Below, piece by piece: positions 55,681 to 64,000 of a stretch of 64,000 nt of DNA. Under the pieces are notes generated by a model, which worked only from the letters and a program-made list of their open reading frames with translations, was not told where the DNA came from and searched no databases. The position numbers and the translations under genes were made by a program. The stretch is from assembly GCF_014636315.1 (NCBI RefSeq), contig NZ_BMED01000004.1:124001-188000 (forward strand), in the 5' to 3' direction. This DNA is from Parundibacterium terreum. Its GTDB lineage: Bacteria; Pseudomonadota; Gammaproteobacteria; Burkholderiales; Burkholderiaceae_D. Numbering within the stretch: position 1 is the stretch's first letter; every line of letters begins with the position of its first letter.

Positions 55681-58600
55681 TTACATTCGATAGCTGTGAG
55701 GAATCCATTGCCCCCACTTGGCTTCATAGATTGTCTTGTTGCGCAGAAATAACTCTTGCTTGCGTTCCTCGCCTAGCTTATTGAACGACGCAGAAAGATT
55801 GTGATGAACAAACACATCTTCGGCACATATATGGCGAAAGCCTGCCTGCTCAATTCGACGACAGTAGTCATCGTCCTCAAAAAAGCCTAATCCAAAAGCT
55901 TCATCTAATCCACCTATTTTTTCGTAGGCATTTCTTGTAATCATTACGCAGAAAAATGCTAACGTAGGAATGTCGAAAGACTCACCCAGATGAAGTAAGG
56001 TGTGGTCACGGGCTTTTTGAGGCATTTCTGATAGTGACTCATACTCAATGCTTATTTTTGCTTCATTCCCGATATTATTGGTGACTGGTCCAATTAAGCC
56101 AATTGTTGGATCCTTCTTACAATGGCGGACGAGACCGCTGGCCCAGCCGCTGGTCACGACAGTGTCATTATTAAGGACGACTAGATATTCTCCTGCCGAC
56201 AGTGCCAAGCCCTGATTATTAGCTTTTGAGAAACCTAAATTATCTTCATTCAATATCAACTTTACGTCCGGCCTATTTTTTCCAAATTCCCGCAAATATT
56301 CTGGAGTGCCGTCAGACGATGCGTTATCAACGATGATAATTTCGTAGCGAACATCTGTCGTATGCTGATCAATGCTGGCAAGACAAAGCTTAGTCAAGTC
56401 CAAGTTGTTGTAGGTTACGACAACAACGCTAACGAGTGCAGCCGTACTATTTTTTAGAGCCGATTCAAATTCTTGAGCGCGATGTTCCCAAGTTTGCTTG
56501 CTGGCAAAACTTATACGCTGCTCCCTGATCGGCGCCTCAGCAGGTTCTTTTAAAGCATCTCGGCATTGTGTGACAAAATGTTGATGACTTTCTGCCAAAC
56601 GTACCAAATCCTTCATACTCGACAATTCGGGTAAATCTACGCTAACGATAGGTTTTCCAACACATAGATATTCATATACTTTAACTGGATTGGTCGCCAA
56701 TGTTAGATCGTTAACAAGGAAAGGCAAGATGCAAATGTCAAATGAGTGCAGATAAAATGGTAATTTTTCGTAACTCACCTCACCAATCATCTTTACGTTT
56801 TTATACGTAGAAAATCTCTTTTCTGCTCCGCAAGTATCATTCCCGATGAGCAGAATTAAGCAATCTGGAAACTCATTTGCTAATTTCTCGACTAATGCAC
56901 AATCGAACCAATTGGCAATTGCGCCAAAATACCCAATTATTTTTCTGCCCTTAATATCCTCGTATTTTTTCGAAGGGATTGGGTTAAAGTGGGTGAATTC
57001 ACACGCGTTGCGTACGATAAAAACATTCTTGTTTCTATCTTTTCCTATGTTATGAAGCCAATCGGAAGTGACGATTAGGGTATCCGATTCGCGCATCAGT
57101 GCGCGCTCGGCAGATATGACTTCTGGAGGGACGTTTCCGAATCCCTCGTGGTGGTCCATGCAATCATAAGCCATATGATTTGTCGGGAGACTTCTTGCAA
57201 CTGGTAACCAGAATGGATGCTGGACTACTGAAATTGATTCACGGATATCCCCGCATTGGATCAACTCAGTAAGATCTTGGCGAAGCTGATTTAGCAGGTG
57301 CCCGCTCATCTTATTTTCATAAATTGCGGGAGCAAATTTTGCGTGAAGCCGGATCTGAAATATATTTGGATGATTAGGAACCACCTCGACCACGAATCCT
57401 GGCTCGCTGTCGTTCACAAGTTCTGAGCTAATGTAAAAAACTCTGTGGCCTTGCTTTGCAAAACCAAGTGCCAATTGCTGCGGGCGCTGAAAACGGAAAT
57501 TCCAATCGATCACGCCCCAAAATATAACGTCCGCAGTACCAATATTGTGAAACTCCGAATTTCTTGGAAATGCGTCTTTGTGAGCTTTTGAGATAAGCCG
57601 GTGATTTTCATTCTTATCCGAGAAATGGCCGGCCGTGATCGCGCCCGAGCCCACTTTTGTGATTCCCCGCATAGTTGAGCTCAGCCCTGTTCGATCCAAG
57701 ACGGATCTGGCTGAAACAGGTAATCGTCTGTATATTTTTCGTAGGATGTCTCGAAATTGATAGCCGGGATTTCCTAACGAAACTCTTTTTAATGCTCTGA
57801 GTGGTGCGGTGTATCGCCAGGAGGTGGAGGCCCAGATGTCCTCAATTTTCCGAAGAGATTCGTCGTGCTTCTGCTCGGAAAGGGTTAGGCTTTCGCGGAG
57901 ATTGCAAATTGTCGATAGATACTCTTCTATCTTTTGACTCCTCTCCGTTAGTCGAGCCGTGTAAGTTTCTTCTTGTTGCTCATAGGTCACAAGAAGTTCA
58001 CTTATCTTCGAGTTGGCATCTTGTAAAGAGCGATTTAGTTGGTTATTTTGCGACAGGAGTTCATCGCGAATCTCCACTGCTCTGGCAACTGTTCCAGCAT
58101 CGTTACTCGCGAATGCTTTAACAACATATTGGTAATCTTCACCATACGGATTGGTGGCAAGCAATGCTTGTTGTTCAGCACTCAGATTTGTCCAATTATG
58201 TCCGAGTTCCGCGTGAGCCGCAGGCATCCGTATGGCATGCCAATGGCTGGGTAAAAATCCGGAGCTAAATAAGACTTTCTCAAAATCTTGACGTGTAAAA
58301 AATCTCAAATGAGTTTTATCTAGCAACCCACGGTGCTGATATGGGAACCGACCAGCCATCAGTGAGGCCAATACAGAATTGTGGCCCACATTTGGAATTG
58401 ACACGATCAGATAGCCATTTGGCGCAAGCAAGCCACGCGCGTTTTCTAAGCATTGCCATGGATTCTGAAGGTGCTCGAGAACATCTGCGGCAATGATTAC
58501 ATCAAACTGTTGCCCTTCGAACGAATCCAGCCACTCGCTTTTATCCAGGTCGCCTTGAACAGCGACTCTGCAGATACGTTTAAGGACTTGGGCGCACTCT

Positions 58601-58806
58601 GGATCGAATTCGACCGCGCTTACATCGCACTGACTATTGTGAGCCAAGAAGCGAAGAATTGTGCCCGGACCAGGGCCAAGCTCCAACACTCGTTTTTTTT
58701 CCCCAGTTAATCGAATTACCTGAGCCGCCGCTGTATCTGAGGACGCGTCAATGTCATAAGAGTAGCGTTGGGCTACTGAAATGACTTCTTTTTCAATGTT
58801 TTTCAT
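55681..58806 (-). CDS. Methyltransferase / GT4 / GT2 fusion protein
   Basis: The protein has 1041 residues. Residues about 20-215 are a class I SAM methyltransferase (VLELGPGPGTILRFL, then ADVLEHLQNPW). Residues about 245-330 are coiled coil (QNNQLNRSLQDANSKISELL, then ESLTLSEQKHDESL) ending in IWASTSWRYTAPLR. Residues about 415-780 are a GT4-like glycosyltransferase (FQRPQQLALGFAKQGHRVFY, then IANWFDCALVEKLANEFP, then NPVKVYEYLCVGKPIVS). Residues about 785-1041 are a GT2 enzyme (VSVVVVTYNNLDL, then VDNASSDGT, then NNDTVV and FFEDDDYCRRI). Such tri-modular proteins are known in O-antigen loci and couple chain extension to capping. It overlaps the ABC ATPase gene by 14 bases. Confidence 0.9.
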   Translation of the reverse strand: MKNIEKEVISVAQRYSYDIDASSDTAAAQVIRLTGEKKRVLELGPGPGTILRFLAHNSQCDVSAVEFDPECAQVLKRICRVAVQGDLDKSEWLDSFEGQQFDVIIAADVLEHLQNPWQCLENARGLLAPNGYLIVSIPNVGHNSVLASLMAGRFPYQHRGLLDKTHLRFFTRQDFEKVLFSSGFLPSHWHAIRMPAAHAELGHNWTNLSAEQQALLATNPYGEDYQYVVKAFASNDAGTVARAVEIRDELLSQNNQLNRSLQDANSKISELLVTYEQQEETYTARLTERSQKIEEYLSTICNLRESLTLSEQKHDESLRKIEDIWASTSWRYTAPLRALKRVSLGNPGYQFRDILRKIYRRLPVSARSVLDRTGLSSTMRGITKVGSGAITAGHFSDKNENHRLISKAHKDAFPRNSEFHNIGTADVIFWGVIDWNFRFQRPQQLALGFAKQGHRVFYISSELVNDSEPGFVVEVVPNHPNIFQIRLHAKFAPAIYENKMSGHLLNQLRQDLTELIQCGDIRESISVVQHPFWLPVARSLPTNHMAYDCMDHHEGFGNVPPEVISAERALMRESDTLIVTSDWLHNIGKDRNKNVFIVRNACEFTHFNPIPSKKYEDIKGRKIIGYFGAIANWFDCALVEKLANEFPDCLILLIGNDTCGAEKRFSTYKNVKMIGEVSYEKLPFYLHSFDICILPFLVNDLTLATNPVKVYEYLCVGKPIVSVDLPELSSMKDLVRLAESHQHFVTQCRDALKEPAEAPIREQRISFASKQTWEHRAQEFESALKNSTAALVSVVVVTYNNLDLTKLCLASIDQHTTDVRYEIIIVDNASSDGTPEYLREFGKNRPDVKLILNEDNLGFSKANNQGLALSAGEYLVVLNNDTVVTSGWASGLVRHCKKDPTIGLIGPVTNNIGNEAKISIEYESLSEMPQKARDHTLLHLGESFDIPTLAFFCVMITRNAYEKIGGLDEAFGLGFFEDDDYCRRIEQAGFRHICAEDVFVHHNLSASFNKLGEERKQELFLRNKTIYEAKWGQWIPHSYRM

Positions 58807-60073
58807 TTTGTGTAAGCATTTTGAAACTAGTTTGTTCGATCGGGAGTTCTATCATTCCACTCTGCACTAACAGTGAAGATTGGAATGGATAAGCATCATG
58901 GACCCAGTGATGCATGATGTGATCTGTTGCTGTACCTTCACCGGCAGCAACGCTAACCATATAGTCACCCATTGCTAGCCCAGGAATCTGAATATCAAAA
59001 CTCGTCTCAAAACTTTGCCCGGCTATCATCGGCCCGATACTGGCACGAGCATGCTCGGTATTTCCTCCGAATAAAACCTGACCCAATCGGTCTTTTACGG
59101 AGAAGCCGACAATGGGCCTGTTAATTTCGGTGTTGACATGAACCCGGACGAGCAATCGAATTTTCATCAGGCCATTTACCTGTAGAACAGGTCGCCCTAT
59201 TTCGTCAGTGACTCGACACTCTTTTATGATAATTCCACCTAGCCCAAAGCTATTAGCAGATGCCGATATGTTTTCTGAGATTTGATCAATTTTGATAACT
59301 GATTCTGTTGAAGATTCCCTGATATCAACAGGTTGACGTTTTTCGTATTGTTTTTTTAGATAGTATTCAGTAACTGTCTTGGGATCTCCGACTGTAATTA
59401 GACGGCCGTGATCAAGCAAGAGAGCCTTATTGCACAGACTCACTACGCTAGCACTATCATGACTCACAAATAATATGGTTCCCTTTTCAGCGAAAGCCTT
59501 TAGGAATCTCATGCATTTCTGAGTAAAGAAAATGTCACCAACTGCCAGCGCTTCGTCAATTACCAAAATATCCGCATCAATGTTAGCGATTACAGCAAAT
59601 GCAAGTCTGACAAACATGCCGCTAGAATACGTTTTTACAGGCTTGTTAATGAACTCACCGATATCGGCGAATTGTTCTATAGCGGGCAATTTCTCTTCTA
59701 TTTCCTTTGGGCTTAGGCCATAGAGTGCTGCATTCAGTCTAACATTCTCCCAACCGGTGAAGTCTGGATTGAATCCGGCGCCGAGTTCTAGCAGGGCGGC
59801 CAATCTACCTTTTACGCTAACGCTGCCGCACGAAGGTGACAACGTTCCGCAAATAATTTGTAGCAGAGTTGATTTTCCGGATCCGTTTTGACCAATTACG
59901 CCAATCACGTCACCCTTCATAATAGTCAAATCTAAGGAGTGCAACGCCCAGAATTTATCTTTTCTATTTATGCGCCAAAATTGGTCGACCAGATGCCTGA
60001 GTGGGCTCCCAGATATTGAATAGCTTTTTCCAACGCCTTGAGCGTTGATCATAACCTCACAAGACATCGGCAA
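58793..60073 (-). CDS. wzt: Polysaccharide ABC transporter ATPase with Wzt C-terminal domain
   Basis: The protein has 426 residues. The ABC domain (about 1-240) has the Walker A GQNGSGKSTLL, the signature YSSGMFVRLAFA, the Walker B ILVIDEALAVGD and the H-loop VSHDSASV. The C-terminal 170 residues carry a beta-sandwich like the Wzt carbohydrate-binding domain (VNGLMKIRLLVRVHVNTEINRPIVGFSVKDRLGQVLFGGNTE). That domain reads the capped end of an O-antigen chain before export. It overlaps the permease gene by 17 bases. Confidence 0.92.
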   Translation of the reverse strand: MPMSCEVMINAQGVGKSYSISGSPLRHLVDQFWRINRKDKFWALHSLDLTIMKGDVIGVIGQNGSGKSTLLQIICGTLSPSCGSVSVKGRLAALLELGAGFNPDFTGWENVRLNAALYGLSPKEIEEKLPAIEQFADIGEFINKPVKTYSSGMFVRLAFAVIANIDADILVIDEALAVGDIFFTQKCMRFLKAFAEKGTILFVSHDSASVVSLCNKALLLDHGRLITVGDPKTVTEYYLKKQYEKRQPVDIRESSTESVIKIDQISENISASANSFGLGGIIIKECRVTDEIGRPVLQVNGLMKIRLLVRVHVNTEINRPIVGFSVKDRLGQVLFGGNTEHARASIGPMIAGQSFETSFDIQIPGLAMGDYMVSVAAGEGTATDHIMHHWVHDAYPFQSSLLVQSGMIELPIEQTSFKMLTQNEKH

Positions 60074-60899
60074 ATCCTCGCTTCAATTTCTTAAAGCAGG
60101 CATGGCCTACGTAGAATAGGACTAGAGCCAAAAAATAAAAACAGATCCAGGTAGTAGCTGGAGGGCATTTTTGCCAGATTAATAAATTTCGCAACGTTTC
60201 AATAATAAACGTTAGTGGGTTTGCCATTAGCCACGGTCGGAAAGCAACTGGCAGCACTTGAACAGCATAGAATACTGGACTCAAAAACATCAAAGCGCTT
60301 GTAAGCGCGGGAATCATTTGTTCCATATCCCTGAAATAAACTCCAAGGGAGCATAGGATCCAGGCTATTCCGATTAAACATAGAAGGTACGGCACCAATA
60401 GCAAGGGTACCAATAACCAATATGTGGTAATTTCAATTGGTGAGAAACTCGTGAAAATGACGAAAACGACGAAGCTCATTAAGAAGTGAAATGCTCCAAT
60501 CACAATCGGAACAACTGGTAGTATTTCCAAAGGAAAAACGACGCGTTTTACGTAACTTGCGTGATTCAGGATAATCGTTGGACTCTTGGACAGGCACTCG
60601 GCTAGCCAGTTAAATACTATCAATCCGACATAAAGAATCAGGGAAAAATTTAATTTTTCTGATATTGACGAAGGCGCTGGCGCATCTCCCCATCGAGATT
60701 TGAAAATTTCACCAAATACGAAGGCGTATATGGCTAGCATTAATAGTGGGAGCAGCAATGACCAAAATAGGCCTAGAACAGAACTTTTGTAGCGAGCCGT
60801 CAAATCACGCTTACAAAGTTGTATCAATAACCGACGGTGGTGCCATAAACTATGCCAAGGGGAGCTCAAGAAACCAAGAAATGAAGCAGGTGAGAGCAT
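60057..60899 (-). CDS. wzm: Polysaccharide ABC transporter permease
   Basis: The protein has 280 residues with six membrane segments of the ABC-2 type, beginning LIQLCKRDLTARYKSSVLGLFWSLLLPL (the amphipathic start seen in Wzm). Family motifs LNFSLILYVGLIVFNWLAE, FPLEILPVVPI, and PALTSALMFLSPVFYAV near the C-terminus are present. It pairs with the Wzt-like ATPase to export an undecaprenyl-linked polysaccharide. It is the first gene of the leftward operon, and its promoter should lie in the 60900-61577 gap. Confidence 0.93.
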   Translation of the reverse strand: MLSPASFLGFLSSPWHSLWHHRRLLIQLCKRDLTARYKSSVLGLFWSLLLPLLMLAIYAFVFGEIFKSRWGDAPAPSSISEKLNFSLILYVGLIVFNWLAECLSKSPTIILNHASYVKRVVFPLEILPVVPIVIGAFHFLMSFVVFVIFTSFSPIEITTYWLLVPLLLVPYLLCLIGIAWILCSLGVYFRDMEQMIPALTSALMFLSPVFYAVQVLPVAFRPWLMANPLTFIIETLRNLLIWQKCPPATTWICFYFLALVLFYVGHACFKKLKRGFADVL

Positions 60900-61577
60900 C
60901 TTAATTAGTTGTCAATTTTATTAATCTCGCAGAGATGGAGTTGCAACGTACGGCTTTAATTCTCGCCGGGATGGCTTGAAAAAAAAACAAAACACACGCA
61001 TTTTAACTTATGCCGTAAATTCACCAGGAAAAGTTTCATTTGGTAGCAAATTTTACGCGCTTTCCGAGATGAAATAATGTTGCGATAATATCACGAATAA
61101 AATAATGGCGTTTCCTCGTGGCAATTTGTTGGCCTGCCCAAGAAGTCCTCATTTCAATCGTTCGGATCTCGATTCGCACACCACGTTCAACAATAGATCG
61201 CCCCGTGTTCATCGAAATGAAATTTTACGCTTCTATTAACATGTAAAATTCAATGGTTTTAGCAAGAAAGATATTTTGCAATAAAGACAATAAATCATGA
61301 TGTTTGTTTTTGCCTCGAACTATTGCTTCCCGGCAATTAGTTTGGCATATGAATCATTAGTATCGGAGTTCAGTGTCGCGGTTGGTTGCAACTTAAATTG
61401 ATGGAGCCTCTGGTATAAACGAGCACAGAAACGTGTAAAGTACGCGCCTGTTGCTGCAAAAAGGAAAAGGGATGGGCGAAAATAGTTGCAATGACGGAGT
61501 AGCTTGCGCCCGGCCGATTGTCAGAAAATTTCTTTACGCCCTCGAAATATAATTACTTTCAATGAATACTCTCCGAT
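60900..61577. other. Divergent intergenic region
   Basis: This 678-base region separates the leftward polysaccharide operon from the rightward SoxYZ/GspE genes. It contains AT-rich tracts and no credible ORF. Promoters for both directions must lie here, but no box pair was clear enough to call. Confidence 0.5.
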
Positions 61578-62048
61578 ATGTTAGATAAATCCCGACGTTT
61601 TCATGTTTTATTCGGATTAGTCACGATAGCCGGTGGGCTTCTTGCCAAACTGTCTTACGCGGCTGCCAGTAGAAAAGCGTTTGAAGCAAACTCAACGGCT
61701 GAAGCATTAAAAAATTTTTCCGAAAAAGATGTGCCTGAAGTCAGTAATCGGTTGCTGATTGGGGTGCCGGAGATTAGTGCGGAGCCGGACCGCATTGCGG
61801 TACATTTGCGAAGTGAGTTGCCTGGCACAGACATGATGTTGTTAATGTCTGCCAATACTGTACCCCCGGTCCTAGCGCAGTTTACCATTCCGATCGGGAC
61901 CGAAGCAGATATCAGCACACAGGTCAAATTGAAGGACACGACCACGTTACAACTGGTGGTTCGTGCCGGTGGCAAACTCTATACTGCGCAAAAAGAAGTC
62001 AAAATCGCAGTGCCTCTGGATAATAAGCTATTAACGGAATATTCATGA
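61578..62048 (+). CDS. SoxY-like protein without the carrier cysteine
   Basis: The protein has 156 residues. The N-terminus has SRRFHVLFGLVTIAGGL, a twin-arginine-type signal as in SoxY. The mature part has the SoxY Ig-like pattern (VSNRLLIGVPEISAEPDRIAVHLRSELPGTDMMLLMSANTVPPVLAQFTI, then LVVRAGGKLYTAQKEVKIAV). True SoxY proteins end in GGCGG, where the cysteine carries sulfur intermediates. Here the chain ends VPLDNKLLTEYS and contains no cysteine in the mature part. The protein cannot act as a classical thiosulfate carrier. The ATGA overlap with the SoxZ-like gene shows the pair is made together. Confidence 0.75.
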   Translation: MLDKSRRFHVLFGLVTIAGGLLAKLSYAAASRKAFEANSTAEALKNFSEKDVPEVSNRLLIGVPEISAEPDRIAVHLRSELPGTDMMLLMSANTVPPVLAQFTIPIGTEADISTQVKLKDTTTLQLVVRAGGKLYTAQKEVKIAVPLDNKLLTEYS

Positions 62049-62353
62049 TTGCAGTGACATTCAAACGCCAGAATGATTATCTCGAGATGACTCTATCTAT
62101 AGATAATCCCTTCCGTGACGATAGTGCGGTACAGGCTAAATCTGGAAAGGTGAATTATAGAAACTTTGTGCAGGAGCTCAGCGTCACCTGTAATGACCGC
62201 GTATTGCTTTCCGCCCAGTTCAATCCTGGCATGGCGTCCCACCCGAATTTGATTTTCAGGTCAAAGCATGTGCTCAAAAAAGATAATATCAAAGTCGAGT
62301 GGCTGGACAATTCAGGGAAAACAGCGATCGAAAATTTTCCCGTCACTATTTAG
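62045..62353 (+). CDS. SoxZ-like protein
   Basis: The protein has 102 residues and no signal peptide. It should ride through Tat with its SoxY-like partner, as SoxZ does. The family pattern NFVQELSVTCNDRVLLSAQFNPGMASHPNLIF, then IKVEWLDNSGK is clear (SoxZ: FI.EVTVT.NGK.V....WG..VSKNP.L.F, then V.WTD..G). It overlaps the SoxY-like gene by four bases and lies eight bases before the GspE gene, so the three form an operon. No soxA, soxB or soxX is visible in the window. Confidence 0.78.
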   Translation: MIAVTFKRQNDYLEMTLSIDNPFRDDSAVQAKSGKVNYRNFVQELSVTCNDRVLLSAQFNPGMASHPNLIFRSKHVLKKDNIKVEWLDNSGKTAIENFPVTI

Positions 62354-62361
62354 AATCCAGT

Positions 62362-64000
62362 ATGTCCATGAACTTGACACCGATTGGTGAGTTATTAATT
62401 GCGAAGCAACTGGTTTCAGAGCAGGATGTAGAACGCGCATTGCAGCTGCAACCGCAGCTTGACGCACGCCTTGGGCAGATCCTGATCCGCATAGGTGCGA
62501 TATCTGAAGATAATTTATTGCCCGTGCTGGCGCAACAGCTGGATATCCCCTTGCTTGACGAAACGCTCTTGCCAAGCACTGCACAGATGATTGAGCAGGC
62601 TGCCCAGCTTGGCGGTTTAAGTACCAATTGGTTGTTGGAACAAGAAATTGTTCTTTGGGAAAATGTCGACGGTACTATTGCTTGTGCCTCGCCTAACCCG
62701 TTGAATAGCTTCGCCAGAGAAACATTGTGTAACGCGTACCAACAGCATCAATTGCAATGGAGCTTTGTCCGTTCGAGGGATATCGAGCGAATGGCCAATC
62801 TTATTCGGTCGGACTCCGTCTCCGCAATGTTTTCCGATGAAGTCGCGCACTTACGTGAATTAGCTGAAGAAGCACCTGTAATTGAGTTGGTCAACAACAC
62901 CTGGGCGCAGGCCATTGATATTGGCGCTTCCGATATCCATATCGAACCTGAGGAGCATGGCTTTGAAATTCGCTTCAGGGTTGATGGTATCTTGACTACC
63001 AAAATGAGCTTTGGTCGTGATCGTTTCGATGCTGTAGTGTCGCGTATTAAATTGATATCGGGTTTGGATATCGCCGAGCGGCGTTTACCGCAGGACGGTC
63101 GCATCAGTATCCGAGCCAGCGGCATCGACATCGATATTCGCGTTTCCGTGATTCCCGGCGTTCATGGCGAATCTATCGTGCTGCGTTTGCTACCCAAAGA
63201 GCGTAAGGATTTCAGCTTAAAGCGTCTCGGTATGGAGCAGGATCATCTCAACAAGTTCCGCAAATGGATTAAAGAGCCGCACGGCATCGTCCTGGTGACC
63301 GGGCCGACCGGTTCGGGTAAGAGTACGAGCTTGTATGCTGCACTGGCGGAAGCCAATGACCGCCAAAAAAAGATTATCACCGTTGAAGATCCGGTCGAAT
63401 ATAAGATGGACGGGATTACCCAAATTCAGACGCATGCCGAGATCGAGTACACGTTTGCGCGCGCTTTGCGCGCAATCTTGCGACATGACCCGGACATAAT
63501 CATGATCGGAGAAATTCGTGATCTGGAAACTGCTGAAATTGCTGTCCAGTCTGCATTAACCGGTCACATGGTTTTTTCAACCTTACATACCAATGATGCG
63601 ATCGGTGCCTTCAACCGTTTGATTGATATGGGGCTGGAGCCCTTCCTGGTGGCTTCGTCACTTCGAGCAGTACAGGCTCAACGGCTGGTGCGACGTTTAT
63701 GTTCCCATTGCGCCAAACCCTTAAGCCATGACGAAATGATGCAGTTGGCGCCAGCAGATTTTGCTGAACAAATGCTGGAATTGCAGGGGCGCTTCCCGAC
63801 ACTGATGACTGAGTCGGCAAAGTGGCATCATGCTACTGGTTGCCCTCAATGCCAAAACACAGGCTATCGCGGTCGAGTCGGGATTTATGAATTTGTCGAG
63901 GTCACGACCGAGTTGCAGGCAGCGATCGTCCAGCGTTTGCCTACCCATGAAGTGAACCTATTAGCCAAACGCGATGGTTATCGCAATTTGCGGGAAGACG
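62362..64000 (+). CDS. gspE: GspE-type type II secretion ATPase, 3' end missing
   Basis: The frame is open from 62362 to the window edge (546 codons). The N-terminal domain (IGELLIAKQLVSEQDVERALQLQ, then LGQILIRIGAISEDNLLPVLAQQLDIP) is the T2SSE/MshE N domain that binds GspL or c-di-GMP. Next are ASDIHIEPEE, the Walker A GPTGSGKSTSLY (about 314), TVEDPVEYK, IGEIRDLETA, and the tetracysteine site CSHC plus CPQC. It is a second GspE, distinct from the one at 31971-33623, and has a longer N-terminal domain. It probably heads the main type II secretion operon to the right of the window. Confidence 0.93.
   Translation, partial: MSMNLTPIGELLIAKQLVSEQDVERALQLQPQLDARLGQILIRIGAISEDNLLPVLAQQLDIPLLDETLLPSTAQMIEQAAQLGGLSTNWLLEQEIVLWENVDGTIACASPNPLNSFARETLCNAYQQHQLQWSFVRSRDIERMANLIRSDSVSAMFSDEVAHLRELAEEAPVIELVNNTWAQAIDIGASDIHIEPEEHGFEIRFRVDGILTTKMSFGRDRFDAVVSRIKLISGLDIAERRLPQDGRISIRASGIDIDIRVSVIPGVHGESIVLRLLPKERKDFSLKRLGMEQDHLNKFRKWIKEPHGIVLVTGPTGSGKSTSLYAALAEANDRQKKIITVEDPVEYKMDGITQIQTHAEIEYTFARALRAILRHDPDIIMIGEIRDLETAEIAVQSALTGHMVFSTLHTNDAIGAFNRLIDMGLEPFLVASSLRAVQAQRLVRRLCSHCAKPLSHDEMMQLAPADFAEQMLELQGRFPTLMTESAKWHHATGCPQCQNTGYRGRVGIYEFVEVTTELQAAIVQRLPTHEVNLLAKRDGYRNLRED

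Overview
The window looks like a chromosomal accessory region of a betaproteobacterium, most likely Burkholderiales/Oxalobacteraceae (an Undibacterium-like organism). This is an inference from protein style: a PilMNOP-like alignment complex in a type II secretion-like operon, SoxYZ-like proteins beside a GspE ATPase, GC-neutral composition, and large SpvB/RHS proteins. No rRNA or tRNA gene was seen.

Layout. (1) 1-7.3 kb: the 5' part of a secreted protein, a broken NHL-repeat gene, a secreted DUF4214/esterase, an IS110 remnant, a complete NHL-repeat lipoprotein, then debris of IS110 and IS21. (2) 7.4-18.8 kb: a 3485-residue exported Ig/SpvB/RHS protein ending in a probable ADP-ribosyltransferase toxin, its overlapping immunity gene and a strong terminator. 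(3) 18.8-25.4 kb: a small antitoxin-like gene, a second DUF4214/esterase, an IS3 remnant, a 575-residue secreted protein of unknown function, and two copies of a 170-bp repeat. (4) 25.5-34.9 kb: an eleven-gene type II secretion/type IV pilus-like operon (PilO, PilP, cohesin-tailed secretin, four pseudopilins, GspF, GspE, PilM, PilN). (5) 35-40.3 kb: a broken DUF4214 gene and two more NHL lipoproteins. (6) 40.35-52.64 kb: a second giant RHS toxin (Tse2-like tip) with immunity gene. It is enclosed by 18-bp perfect inverted repeats, iterated 19-bp end repeats and a 5-bp direct duplication, so it reads as a 12.3-kb transposed unit. (7) 52.7-60.9 kb: a truncated SRAP gene and a leftward polysaccharide operon (Wzm, Wzt, a methyltransferase/double glycosyltransferase, WecB, a glycosyltransferase). 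(8) 61.6-64 kb: SoxY-like (without the sulfur-carrying cysteine), SoxZ-like and a GspE ATPase cut by the window end.

How it fits together. The region is dominated by cell-surface and secreted proteins that occur as paralogs: three intact NHL lipoproteins plus two remnants, two esterases plus one DUF4214 remnant, and two RHS toxins with the same promoter and core but different toxic tips and immunity genes. IS21 fragments lie directly upstream of both RHS genes, and IS110 and IS3 debris is scattered between the modules. The secretion-like operon may serve export of these proteins, but nothing in the sequence ties them together. The best candidate for an undescribed system is the mobile RHS toxin-immunity unit at 40354-52637.
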